NCBI RefSeq assembly: GCF_024807945.1
Contig: NZ_JANUFD010000009.1
Span: forward strand, 62,001 to 126,000
Origin: Pseudomonas sp. JUb42
Lineage (GTDB): Bacteria > Pseudomonadota > Gammaproteobacteria > Pseudomonadales > Pseudomonadaceae
Direction: 5' to 3'
DNA length: 64,000 bases
Under the pieces are notes generated by a model. That model was not told where the DNA came from. It was given only the letters and a program-made list of their open reading frames with translations, and did no database searches. Positions 1 to 8,054 of the stretch are shown here, piece after piece. Every line of letters begins with the position of its first letter. Positions within the stretch are counted from its first letter, which is position 1. Made by a program: the position numbers and the translations under genes.

Positions 1-1
1 C

Positions 2-1396
2 ACCGGTGGTGTGGTCAATATCGATGTCTCCCTCAAGCAGCTGACCACCATGGTCAAGCAGATCAAGCTGGGTGACAGCGGTTACCTGATGCTGGTCGAG
101 AACACTGGCACCGTGCTGGTCGACCCCAAGCAACCGGAACATAACTTCAAGAAGCTGGGCGACCTCGGTGACGGCTATGCGCAGCTGGCCAAGGCTGGCA
201 GCGGCCTGCAGCGCGTGACCCTCAATGGCGAAAGCTTCATGGCCAACGTCTACCCCTCCGACCAGTTGGGCTGGAGTTTCATTGGCCTGATCAAACAGGA
301 CGAGGTGATGAGCAGCACCACCCGCCTGACCTGGCTGATTGCAGTGATCGCCGCTGTGCTGGCCTTGGTCTTCGCCATCGTCGGCGCCAGCTTCGCCAGT
401 GTCATCGTGCGGCCGATCCGCAGCGTCGCCAGCGGCCTGGAAGGCATCGCCCAGGGCGAAGGCGACCTGACCCAGAACCTCAGCGTGCGCGGCAGCGATG
501 AAACCGCGCAACTGGCCAACTGGTTCAACCAGTTCCTCACCGCGATCCGCAGCCTGATCCAGCACATTGGCCTGGCGGCGAACCGGATTCTCGACACTTC
601 GTCGCGCTCGACCCGGGTCTCCCACGACATGGCCGAAGCCGCAGGCCGCCAGCGCGAAGCCGTGGACATGGTCTCAACGGCCTTCCACGAGATGGTCGCC
701 ACGTCCAACGAAGTCGCCCGCTCCTGCAGCCAGGCCGCCGATTCGGCGGACAGCGGCCAGCGCCAGGCCCGTGAAGGCCAGCGCCAGATTGATGCGGCGG
801 TCAGCAGCGTCGACCAGCTAAGCAGTGAGATCGAGCAATCGGCCCAGGCCATGCAACAACTGGAGCAGGACAGCAACGATATCCAGTCGATTCTCGGCAC
901 CATCCGTTCCATTGCCGAGCAGACCAACCTGCTGGCCCTCAACGCCGCCATCGAAGCCGCCCGGGCCGGTGAACAGGGTCGTGGTTTTGCTGTGGTGGCC
1001 GACGAAGTCCGTGCCCTGGCCAAGCGTACCGCCGACTCCACCGCAGAAATCGACGGCCTGCTGGGCAACCTGGCCCGGCGTACCGCCTCGGTGACCCAGC
1101 AGATGCGCGCCAGCCTGGAAGTGTCCCAGGACTCGGTGAGCAAGATCGGCCTGGCCCGCACCAGCTTCGGCCAGATCCGCGAATCGGTGGACGTGATCCG
1201 CGACATGAACACCCAGATCGCCACTGCCGCCGAAGAGCAGCATCAGGTGGCCGAAGACATCAACCGCCATATCAGCCAGATCCACGGCGACGCCCAACTG
1301 GTCGCCGAACTGGCCGACTCGGCACGGGGCGACTCACGCAGCCTGGCTGAGCTGTCCCATGAGCTGGATAGCTTGGTCAAGCGTTTCCGCACTTGA
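2..1396 (+). CDS. methyl-accepting chemotaxis protein, 5' end cut off by window
   Basis: This is the C-terminal 464 codons of a transmembrane chemoreceptor that signals to CheA/CheW. The frame is open to the window edge, so the true start lies upstream; the GTG at 11 is an internal codon. The order seen is the end of a periplasmic sensor domain of the dCache type (the stretch GDSGYLMLVENTGTVLVDP is the typical membrane-proximal lobe), one membrane helix at about residues 103-125, a HAMP linker starting at VRPIRSVASGL, and the long coiled-coil signalling domain. The highly conserved hairpin tip reads EQTNLLALNAAIEAARAGEQ. No C-terminal CheR/CheB-tethering pentapeptide is present. The ligand cannot be inferred because most of the sensor domain is missing. 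The family call is secure. Confidence 0.95.
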   Translation, partial: TGGVVNIDVSLKQLTTMVKQIKLGDSGYLMLVENTGTVLVDPKQPEHNFKKLGDLGDGYAQLAKAGSGLQRVTLNGESFMANVYPSDQLGWSFIGLIKQDEVMSSTTRLTWLIAVIAAVLALVFAIVGASFASVIVRPIRSVASGLEGIAQGEGDLTQNLSVRGSDETAQLANWFNQFLTAIRSLIQHIGLAANRILDTSSRSTRVSHDMAEAAGRQREAVDMVSTAFHEMVATSNEVARSCSQAADSADSGQRQAREGQRQIDAAVSSVDQLSSEIEQSAQAMQQLEQDSNDIQSILGTIRSIAEQTNLLALNAAIEAARAGEQGRGFAVVADEVRALAKRTADSTAEIDGLLGNLARRTASVTQQMRASLEVSQDSVSKIGLARTSFGQIRESVDVIRDMNTQIATAAEEQHQVAEDINRHISQIHGDAQLVAELADSARGDSRSLAELSHELDSLVKRFRT

Positions 1397-1408
1397 TCCA
1401 GCGCCCAT

Positions 1409-1443
1409 AAAAAAGCCCGCCAATGCAATATTGGCGGGCTTTT
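1409..1443. terminator. bidirectional intrinsic terminator
   Basis: A perfect stem (AAAAGCCCGCCAAT paired with ATTGGCGGGCTTTT, 5-nt loop) lies 12 bases after the chemoreceptor stop codon. It has an A-run on the left and a T-run on the right, so it can end transcripts from both sides: the chemoreceptor on plus and the aldehyde dehydrogenase on minus. Confidence 0.9.
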
Positions 1444-1475
1444 CAGGAGCTTTCTCTGCCTTGGCTGGAGCGAAC

Positions 1476-1514
1476 TGTGGGAGCGAATTCGCTCCCACAG
1501 AATCCGCTCCCACA
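1476..1514. repeat. REP-like palindrome with extra half-arm
   Basis: TGTGGGAGCGAATTCGCTCCCACA at 1476-1499 is a perfect palindrome, followed at 1504-1514 by a second copy of one arm (CCGCTCCCACA). Related TGTGGGA-ended repeats occur at 12591-12681 and 62977-63068 in this window. They match the short intergenic repeats scattered in fluorescens-group genomes. Confidence 0.7.
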
Positions 1515-1539
1515 TAAGCAAGAGCGGCAGCCGTAACAG

Positions 1540-2973
1540 TTACAGATTCATCTGGGTCACCAATTTGGTATTCAGATACGCTTCGATGGCCTCAGTGCCA
1601 CCCTCAGAGCCGTAACCCGAATCCTTGACCCCGCCAAACGGCACTTCCGGCAGGCCGATGCCCAAGTGGTTGATCGACAGCATGCCGGCTTCGATGCCGT
1701 TGCTGAGGATCTGCGCAGTCTTCATCGAGGTGGTGAAAGCGTAGGAAGCCAGGCCGAATGGCACACGGTTGGATTCCTTGACCGCTTCTTCAACGGTGTC
1801 GAACGGCACCAGCAGCGCTACAGGGCCGAAAGGCTCGTCGCTCATGATGTGCATTTCGGTGGTCAAGCCGCTGAGCACGGTCGGGGCGAAGAAGTAGCCG
1901 GGGCCGTCGATGGCCTGGCCACCGGTATGCAGCGTGGCGCCAGCATCAACCGCATTCTTGACCAGCGCAGTAAGCGCCGGAATGCGCCGGGCATTGGCTA
2001 CCGGCCCCATGGTGGTGGTGGATTCCAGGCCGTTGCCGACCTTCACTTCCCGGGTCAGGCCGACGAACTTCTCGACGAAGGCATCGAACACGCCGCGCTG
2101 CACCAGAATCCGCGTCGGCGAGACACAGACTTGACCGGCGTTACGGAACTTGGAAGCGGCCAGGGTACGGGCTGCCAGATCGATATCGGCGTCGTCGAAC
2201 ACCAGGGCCGGGGCATGGCCGCCCAGTTCCATGGTCGCGCGCTTCATGTGCTGGCCCGCCAGCGCGGCCAGTTGCTTGCCCACCGGGGTCGAGCCGGTGA
2301 AGGTGATTTTGCGGATCACCGGATGCGGGATCAGGTAGCTGGAAATTTCAGCAGGCGAGCCATACACCAGGGCGATCACGCCAGCCGGTACACCGGCATC
2401 GGCAAAGGCGCGGATCAGTTCGGCAGGCGATGCCGGGGTTTCTTCCGGAGCCTTGATGATGATCGAGCAACCGGCGGCCAGGGCCGAGGACAGCTTGCGC
2501 ACCACCTGATTGATCGGGAAGTTCCACGGCGTAAAGGCCGCGACCGGACCGACCGGCTCCTTGATCACCTTCTGCTCGACCAGCGGATTGCGCGACGGCA
2601 CCAGGCGGCCATAGCTGCGGCGGCCTTCTTCGGCCAGCCAGTCAATGATATCGGCAGCCGACATCACTTCGGTGCGGGCTTCGGCCAGGGGCTTGCCCTG
2701 CTCCTGGGTCATGATCTTCGCAACGGTGTCGATACGCTCGCGCAGCAGATTGGCGGCCTTCTGCATGATCTTGTAGCGCTCGTACGCCGGTGTCGCGCGC
2801 CAGGTGGCGAAACCGCGCTCGGCCGCAGCCAGGGCGTCATCGAGGTCCGCAATACCGGCGTGGGCAACGGTGCCGAGGGTCTCGCCGGTGGCCGGGTTGA
2901 CCACGTCGATAGTGCGACCGTCACGGCTGGCGCGCCATTGACCATCAATGAACAGCTGAACATCAGGATACAT
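1540..2973 (-). CDS. NAD(P)-dependent aldehyde dehydrogenase, succinate-semialdehyde dehydrogenase type
   Basis: A 477-residue aldehyde dehydrogenase, the usual length of the family. It oxidises an aldehyde to the carboxylate with NAD(P)+. Visible hallmarks are the cofactor-site motif TPWNFPINQVVRKL (about residue 150), the FTGSTPVGK loop, the general-base glutamate in MELGGHAP (about 250) and the catalytic cysteine in NAGQVCVSPTR (about 285). The overall pattern fits the SSADH/GabD and alpha-ketoglutaric-semialdehyde group, but the substrate cannot be fixed from sequence. The ATG is preceded by GGAGAA at a good distance. A DMT exporter follows upstream on the same strand with a gap of 158 bp, so the two may be functionally linked but are not clearly one operon. 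Confidence 0.9.
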   Translation of the reverse strand: MYPDVQLFIDGQWRASRDGRTIDVVNPATGETLGTVAHAGIADLDDALAAAERGFATWRATPAYERYKIMQKAANLLRERIDTVAKIMTQEQGKPLAEARTEVMSAADIIDWLAEEGRRSYGRLVPSRNPLVEQKVIKEPVGPVAAFTPWNFPINQVVRKLSSALAAGCSIIIKAPEETPASPAELIRAFADAGVPAGVIALVYGSPAEISSYLIPHPVIRKITFTGSTPVGKQLAALAGQHMKRATMELGGHAPALVFDDADIDLAARTLAASKFRNAGQVCVSPTRILVQRGVFDAFVEKFVGLTREVKVGNGLESTTTMGPVANARRIPALTALVKNAVDAGATLHTGGQAIDGPGYFFAPTVLSGLTTEMHIMSDEPFGPVALLVPFDTVEEAVKESNRVPFGLASYAFTTSMKTAQILSNGIEAGMLSINHLGIGLPEVPFGGVKDSGYGSEGGTEAIEAYLNTKLVTQMNL

Positions 2974-3131
2974 AGCGATTCTCCAGAGGCCCTTGGCGGA
3001 CCGGAAATGGAAGCTCAGTAGCAGCCGGGAAATTAGTGGTATATGCCCATATTGGGTGATTCATTGCAGCTTTCAAGGAGGCAGGGTAAATATTTCATGT
3101 CGCCTGACATTCAATAACCACTGCCGTGCAC

Positions 3132-4016
3132 TCAACTCTTGATCCGCTGCTGCCAGGCTGCAGCCAACCCGCTCAGACAGATCACGGTAATGCCCAATTG
3201 CGCCAGCAACGACGGCGCATGATCAAAAACGATATAGCCCAGCAGACCGGCAAAGACGATCTGGCAATAACTGAACGGCGCCAGCATGGCCGGAGCGGCG
3301 AAGCGAAAGGCCTGAGTCAGCAACAGGTGCGCGACCATACCAAAGGTGCCCAGGGCCAGCATGAACGGTAAATGCTTCAGTTGCGGGGTCTGCCAGAAGA
3401 ACGGCACCAGGGCACTCATCACCAGGCTGTTGAACAAACCGGCAAAAAAGTTGCTGGTGGTCGGGCTGTCATAGGTGCTGAGCATGCGCGTCAGCAATTG
3501 ATAGAAGGCAAAGCACAACGCCGAGCACAATGGCAGCAGGCTGGCCGGGGTGAACAGTTCGCCGCCGGGATGGACGATGATCAGCACACCGGAGAAGCCG
3601 ACGAGCACGGCGGCCCATTGCTTGCGCGTGACCGTCTCGCCCAGCAGCGGCACCGACAGCGCAGTGATCAGCAATGGCGCGAGAAAGTTGATGGCCGTGG
3701 CTTCGGCCATGGGGATGTACATCAGGCCGGTGGTGAAAAACAGGCTGGTGCCCAACAGGCAGCCGGCGCGCAAAGCCTGCAGGCCGGGGCGCTTGGTACG
3801 CAATACACGCAGGCCCGCCGACGGCATGAAGATGCAGGCCATCAACACTGTGTGCACCACATAGCGCACCCAGACCACCATGAAGATTGGATAAAACCCG
3901 GACAGGTATTTGGACAGCGTGTCGTGACTGGAAAACAGGAAGGTCGCCAGGACCAGGAGCGCAATGCCCTTGAGTGGCTGATTGACGCCGGATAGCGGCG
4001 TACTGGGGGTGCTCAT
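3132..4016 (-). CDS. DMT-superfamily transporter (EamA type)
   Basis: A 294-residue integral membrane protein with about ten hydrophobic helices arranged as two EamA repeats, as in metabolite exporters of the drug/metabolite superfamily. The first repeat carries FLFSSHDTLSKYLSG and MEATAINFLAPLL-type helix breaks; the second starts near residue 150. The substrate is unknown. The start ATG has AAGGA seven bases upstream. It lies between an SSADH-type dehydrogenase and a heme oxygenase, neither of which indicates the cargo. Confidence 0.88.
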   Translation of the reverse strand: MSTPSTPLSGVNQPLKGIALLVLATFLFSSHDTLSKYLSGFYPIFMVVWVRYVVHTVLMACIFMPSAGLRVLRTKRPGLQALRAGCLLGTSLFFTTGLMYIPMAEATAINFLAPLLITALSVPLLGETVTRKQWAAVLVGFSGVLIIVHPGGELFTPASLLPLCSALCFAFYQLLTRMLSTYDSPTTSNFFAGLFNSLVMSALVPFFWQTPQLKHLPFMLALGTFGMVAHLLLTQAFRFAAPAMLAPFSYCQIVFAGLLGYIVFDHAPSLLAQLGITVICLSGLAAAWQQRIKS

Positions 4017-4152
4017 TAGGTGTCCTTGCCGGGAAAAACTGCAGCACTCAATCGATCAAGCGGGTGAATGCCAATGAATGATGGAATACTCAGAGAATAT
4101 CGGACCGGTCGACACATCTCCAAACAAAGCTGGATCCATTCAGCTGTTTTTT

Positions 4153-4767
4153 TCACGCTTCGGCCGTTTCAGCCAGGCCAGCCAGCACCCCAGCCTGCTC
4201 CAGCCAGCGCTGGAAACACAAAAAAGTGCTGTGGGCGCCTGCCACTACTTGCTGGCGCTGAGCATCTGTCTCGGCGTCCCACAGACGCTTGAGAAAAGCC
4301 TTCCACAGCGTACCGGTGGCCGGGCCATAGACATCCAGAAACGCCCCACCGCTGTCGGCACCGATACCCAGACGCTCACCGATCACCCGACGCAGCACCT
4401 GCCCGCCCAATGTCGCACCTTCAATGACATACATGACGCCGAGCAACTGCCAGTGATCATCAACGTCCGGCAGATCGTGGCAGCGTTCAAGACTGTGGCT
4501 ATCGATGCCTAATGCCTGCAAGTCCTGCAACAACGCAGGCACCTTGCGCCGCTCTGCTTCCAGGGCACCCGCAGCTTGCAAACGCTGCTCCAGAGGCTGA
4601 TAAAAACCGTAATAGGCCTGGATCAGGCGTCGGTACAAGGCACCGTCCAGATCCGCAGACATAAACGGCATACGCGCTTCCAGAGCGCGATGGCTATCGC
4701 CGGTGGCCTCGCGCAGATCCTTCAAGACGGGAGACACGGACGGCCTGGGGAGAGATTCTTCGAGCAA
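4153..4767 (-). CDS. bphO: biliverdin-producing heme oxygenase (BphO-like)
   Basis: A 204-residue alpha-helical protein of the bacterial heme oxygenase family. These cleave heme to biliverdin, CO and iron. The probable proximal heme ligand is the histidine in GDSHRALEARMP (about residue 25). The distal helix signature is VMYVIEGATLGGQV (about 113-126), the form seen in BphO enzymes that feed bacteriophytochromes. The start is uncertain: the open frame begins at a TTG with only a weak ribosome site, and no in-frame ATG lies near. In many pseudomonads bphO is directly followed by the phytochrome kinase bphP; here both neighbours are unrelated and no phytochrome gene is in the window. Confidence 0.85.
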   Translation of the reverse strand: MLEESLPRPSVSPVLKDLREATGDSHRALEARMPFMSADLDGALYRRLIQAYYGFYQPLEQRLQAAGALEAERRKVPALLQDLQALGIDSHSLERCHDLPDVDDHWQLLGVMYVIEGATLGGQVLRRVIGERLGIGADSGGAFLDVYGPATGTLWKAFLKRLWDAETDAQRQQVVAGAHSTFLCFQRWLEQAGVLAGLAETAEA

Positions 4768-4902
4768 GATCAGAGGTACTCAAACGGAGTGTGGACTTCG
4801 AGTGTCGGCAAGAAGCATCAGTTCAGCGGCAAGACGAAAACAGTGTAAGACATAACTGAACGAGGGAGCCGAAGTTCCCCCGTTATTACCGTTGAAACGG
4901 CC

Positions 4903-6528
4903 TCAGAAGATGTAATCCGTGGTCAGGAAGCTGGAATCGCGATTGCGGATGATATCGCTGACCAGCGCCTTGTTGCTCTCCTGGAACTTGGTCGCCACCA
5001 GGGTACGGATCGAGAACACGCGCAAGGCGTCGTGCACCGAGAGCGTGCCTTCGGCCGAATTCTTGCGGCCATTGAACGGGAATTGATCAGGGCCGCGCTG
5101 GCATTGTGCATTGATGTTGATCCGTCCGACCTGATTGGCGAACGCATCCACCAGACGACCGACTTGGGCCGGGTCCTTGCCGAACAGACTCAGTTGCTGA
5201 CCGAAGTCGGAATCGAGCACGTACTCGATGACATCCTCGACATTCTTGTAGGCCACCACCGGCACTACCGGACCGAACTGCTCTTCGTGATAGACGCGCA
5301 TGTCCGCAGTCACCGGGTACAGCACCGCCGGGAAGAAGAACGACTCATTGACCTCACCACCACCGGCATTCACTACGCGGGCGCCCTTCTCCACCGCATC
5401 GGCCACCAGGCCTTGCAGATAATCAGGCTTGCTAGGCTCCGGCAGCGGCGTCAGGGAAACGCCCGGTTCCCAGGGCATGCCGGGTTTCAGTTGCGCCAGT
5501 TTCTGTTCAAACTTGGCCAGGAAGCTGTCCACCACATCCTCATGGACAAAGAGGATTTTCAGCGCCGTGCAGCGCTGGCCATTGAACGACAGCGAACCGG
5601 TGATGGACTCGCTGACCGCGTTGTCCAGGTCAGCGTCGGGCAGCACGATCCCCGGGTTCTTTGCGTCCAGGCCCAATGCGGCACGCAACCGGTGCGGCTT
5701 GGGATGGAGCTTTTTCAGGTCGCTGGCGGCCTTGTTGGTGCCGATAAAGGCAAAGACATCGATCTTGCCACTTGCCATCAACGGGCTGACGGTCTCGCGG
5801 CCGCTGCCGTAGATAACGTTGATAACCCCGGCCGGGAAGCTGTCGCGGAAGGCTTCGAGCAACGGGCGGATCAACAGCACACCGAATTTGGCCGGCTTGA
5901 ACACCACGGTATTGCCCATGATCAGGGCCGGGATCAGGGTGGTGAAGGTTTCGTTCAGCGGATAGTTATACGGCCCCATGCACAGGGTTACACCCAGCGG
6001 CACCCGGCGGATCTGGCCGAGGGTGTCCTGTTCCAGCTCGAAACGACTGGAGCGACGGTCCAGTTCCTTGAGGGCATTGATGGTGTCGACGATATAGTCG
6101 CAGGTGCGGTCGAACTCTTTTTCCGAGTCCTTGAGGTTCTTGCCGATCTCCCACATCAGCAGCTTGACCACCGCCTCGCGCTGCTCGCGCATGCGCTTGA
6201 GAAACGCCTCGACATGCTGAATACGCTCGACTACGCGCATGGTCGGCCAGGCACCCTGGCCCCGGTCATAAGCACGGACGGCGGCGTCCAGAGCGGTCAT
6301 GGCGGTTTGCCCATCCATCAGCGGCGTACTGCCCAGAATCACCGATTCATGCCCTTGCGAGCCTCGCAGATACACCGGACTGCGCACCGGCGCCAACGGC
6401 CCGGCCCACAGTTGCAAGGCGCCATCGACCAGATACTCACGCTGCTCGATGGCGGCGCCGGGACGGTACTGTTCAGGAATCTGTTCAAGGGTGGGAAACA
6501 GTGTTGCGAGTCGACTATCCGGGTTCAT
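4903..6528 (-). CDS. NADP-dependent glyceraldehyde-3-phosphate dehydrogenase-like aldehyde dehydrogenase
   Basis: A 541-residue member of the long aldehyde dehydrogenase group annotated in pseudomonads as NADP-dependent (non-phosphorylating) GAPDH. The cofactor region MGPYNYPLNETFTTLIPA is clear, and the catalytic cysteine sits in SFNGQRCTALKI. Where most aldehyde dehydrogenases have xELGGKNP, this protein reads LGLDAKNPG, so the usual general-base glutamate is replaced. The start is set at the ATG at 6528 because AAGGAGGT lies seven bases ahead; the open frame extends 13 codons further upstream without a ribosome site. The specific substrate is inferred from family resemblance only. Confidence 0.82.
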   Translation of the reverse strand: MNPDSRLATLFPTLEQIPEQYRPGAAIEQREYLVDGALQLWAGPLAPVRSPVYLRGSQGHESVILGSTPLMDGQTAMTALDAAVRAYDRGQGAWPTMRVVERIQHVEAFLKRMREQREAVVKLLMWEIGKNLKDSEKEFDRTCDYIVDTINALKELDRRSSRFELEQDTLGQIRRVPLGVTLCMGPYNYPLNETFTTLIPALIMGNTVVFKPAKFGVLLIRPLLEAFRDSFPAGVINVIYGSGRETVSPLMASGKIDVFAFIGTNKAASDLKKLHPKPHRLRAALGLDAKNPGIVLPDADLDNAVSESITGSLSFNGQRCTALKILFVHEDVVDSFLAKFEQKLAQLKPGMPWEPGVSLTPLPEPSKPDYLQGLVADAVEKGARVVNAGGGEVNESFFFPAVLYPVTADMRVYHEEQFGPVVPVVAYKNVEDVIEYVLDSDFGQQLSLFGKDPAQVGRLVDAFANQVGRININAQCQRGPDQFPFNGRKNSAEGTLSVHDALRVFSIRTLVATKFQESNKALVSDIIRNRDSSFLTTDYIF

Positions 6529-6660
6529 TGCGTTGACCTCCTTCATGAGTCTTTTGCCGAGAAGCATGGCCTAGACACTACGCCTCTGTTTGGCAGATGT
6601 CATGAGACAGCGCTGTCGCTCAATGAATACGGAGGTTTCCTGATGCATTCCAGATTCGTT

Positions 6661-6742
6661 GGAGCGAGGCTTGCCCGCGAATCACACGACTCGGTATGTC
6701 AGACACACCGCGTTATCGTTCTTCGCGGGCAAGCCTCGCTCC
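6661..6742. repeat. paired inverted repeat (REP-type)
   Basis: The 21-bp arm GGAGCGAGGCTTGCCCGCGAA (6661-6681) is repeated in perfect inverted form at 6722-6742, with 40 bp between. This is the common intergenic paired-repeat class of fluorescens/putida genomes. It fills the space between the GAPDH-like gene and lexA2. Confidence 0.8.
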
Positions 6743-6804
6743 CACAAAATCCCAGCCCCCCCCCCGGCAATCGACCAGAGGCCCTAGCCATCTTTAAACG
6801 AAAA

Positions 6805-6820
6805 GAGTACAAATGTACTC
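6805..6820. promoter_or_regulatory. LexA2-type SOS operator overlapping the lexA2 start
   Basis: GAGTACAAATGTACTC is a perfect palindrome and contains GTAC-N4-GTAC. The published LexA2 box of Pseudomonas putida is GTAC-N4-GTGC, distinct from the classical LexA1 box. Its position over the first ATG of lexA2 suggests direct autorepression of the whole lexA2-imuA-imuB-dnaE2 cassette. Confidence 0.75.
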
Positions 6821-7748
6821 CATGACAACTTTACCTCCCAAACGTGCTGCGATCCTGACCTTCATCCGCGATCGCATTGCGCAAAACGGCCAGCCCCCCA
6901 GCCTCGCGGAAATCTGCGAGGCCTTCGGCTTTGCCTCGCGCAGTGTGGCGCGCAAGCATGTGGTGGCGCTGACCGAAGCCGGTTTTATCGAGGTAACGGC
7001 GAATCAGGCCCGGGGCATTCGCCTGATAGCCAGCGGCCCGCGCGCCGAACTGCTGCAAGTCCCGATACTGGGCCGGGTCGCAGCCGGTGCACCGATTGGC
7101 CCGGATATCGATATCCACGACACCTTCACCCTCGACAGCCGCACCTTCCTGCGCCTCCCCGACTACCTGTTGCGGGTCAAGGGCGACTCCATGATCGACG
7201 ACGGCATTTTTGATGGCGATCTGGTCGGCATTCAGCAAAGCGCCGAGGCCCGGGACGGGCAGATCGTTGTCGCGCGGCTGGATGGCGAAGTCACCATCAA
7301 GCGTCTGGAACGCGGTCGTGACGGCCTGCGTTTGCTACCGCGCAACCCAGCCTATCAGCCGATTGTCGTGCGGCCTGATCAGGACTTTGCCATCGAAGGC
7401 GTGTTCTGCGGCCTGGTGCGCCGGGAAAGATGGGCGCGGTCGTCAGCCTCGACGCGCTGCTGGACGAGCGTCGGGTCTGGAAAGGTCGCCAGCAGGTCCA
7501 GCCGGTCGCCGCGCAACCGACCGGCCATGCCTTGCTCGACGCCGCTCTGCCCATGGGCGGCTGGCCTCCGGCGGCGCTCTCGGAAATCCTCCTGGCCGCT
7601 GACGGCAGTGGCGAACTGCGCTTGTTATGGCCGACCCTGGCACGGCTGGCCGACAGCGGCGAGCGTATCGTTCTGGTCGCGCCGCCTTATGTACCTTATG
7701 CCCAGGCCTGGCAGGCTGCCGGGGTGGATCTGCGCCAGTTGTCGGTGA
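6813..7748 (+). CDS. lexA2: LexA2 SOS repressor with stop-loss extension
   Basis: The first 205 codons are a complete LexA repressor: N-terminal winged helix (PSLAEICEAFGFASRSVARKH), cleavage site Ala-Gly (GRVAAGAPIG, about residue 91), catalytic serine in VKGDSMIDDG and lysine in VARLDGEVTIKR. LexA2 represses damage-inducible translesion genes and self-cleaves when RecA is activated. Homologues end just after CGLVRRE. Here codon 206 (7428-7430) is AGA instead of the expected TGA that would overlap the imuA ATG, so the frame runs on for 106 codons through imuA in another phase. That tail is Arg/Ser/Trp rich with no domain look. The start may be this ATG (purine-rich site close upstream) or the ATG at 6822. 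Confidence 0.88.
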   Translation: MYSMTTLPPKRAAILTFIRDRIAQNGQPPSLAEICEAFGFASRSVARKHVVALTEAGFIEVTANQARGIRLIASGPRAELLQVPILGRVAAGAPIGPDIDIHDTFTLDSRTFLRLPDYLLRVKGDSMIDDGIFDGDLVGIQQSAEARDGQIVVARLDGEVTIKRLERGRDGLRLLPRNPAYQPIVVRPDQDFAIEGVFCGLVRRERWARSSASTRCWTSVGSGKVASRSSRSPRNRPAMPCSTPLCPWAAGLRRRSRKSSWPLTAVANCACYGRPWHGWPTAASVSFWSRRLMYLMPRPGRLPGWICASCR

Positions 7749-8047
7749 TATCCGCCGATGAGCGCGATGCCCTGTGGGCCGTGGAGCAATGCCTGCGCTC
7801 CGGCAGTTGCGGCGCCGTGTTGTGCTGGCCGCGCAAGGTCGATGACCGGGCCCTGCGCCGCCTGCAAGTAGCAGCGGAAACCGGCGAGACCCTGGCCTTC
7901 GCCTGTCGCGGCCAACAGGCGGCGGCCAACCCATCGCCGGCGGCCCTGCGCATTGCCATCGATGCGCGCCCCAGCCAGTTGCGGGTGCTCAAGTGTCGCG
8001 GCGGTCTGCCCCCCTCCTCACCGATCCCCTTCACCACCGACGCCTGA
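7430..8047 (+). CDS. imuA: translesion synthesis accessory protein ImuA
   Basis: A 205-residue ImuA (SulA/RecA-like fold) protein, the first structural gene of the ImuA-ImuB-DnaE2 mutasome that copies damaged DNA after SOS induction. Recognisable parts are the N-terminal LDALLDERRVWKG, the HALLDAALPMGGWPPAALSEIL block and the later WPRKVDDRALRRLQVAA block. Its ATG shares its first base with codon 206 of lexA2; in relatives a TGATG stop-start overlap couples the two genes. The imuB ATG follows 8 bases after its stop, so the genes form one operon under the LexA2 operator. Confidence 0.9.
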   Translation: MGAVVSLDALLDERRVWKGRQQVQPVAAQPTGHALLDAALPMGGWPPAALSEILLAADGSGELRLLWPTLARLADSGERIVLVAPPYVPYAQAWQAAGVDLRQLSVISADERDALWAVEQCLRSGSCGAVLCWPRKVDDRALRRLQVAAETGETLAFACRGQQAAANPSPAALRIAIDARPSQLRVLKCRGGLPPSSPIPFTTDA

Positions 8048-8054
8048 GGTCGCT

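Noticed and set aside
1666..3021. 451-codon plus-strand ORF opposite the first aldehyde dehydrogenase
   Set aside because: Shadow frame of a well-supported gene with no domain.
5032..6825. 597-codon plus-strand ORF opposite the GAPDH-like gene
   Set aside because: It lies antisense to a clear aldehyde dehydrogenase and has no domain pattern; long antisense frames are expected in GC-rich genes.
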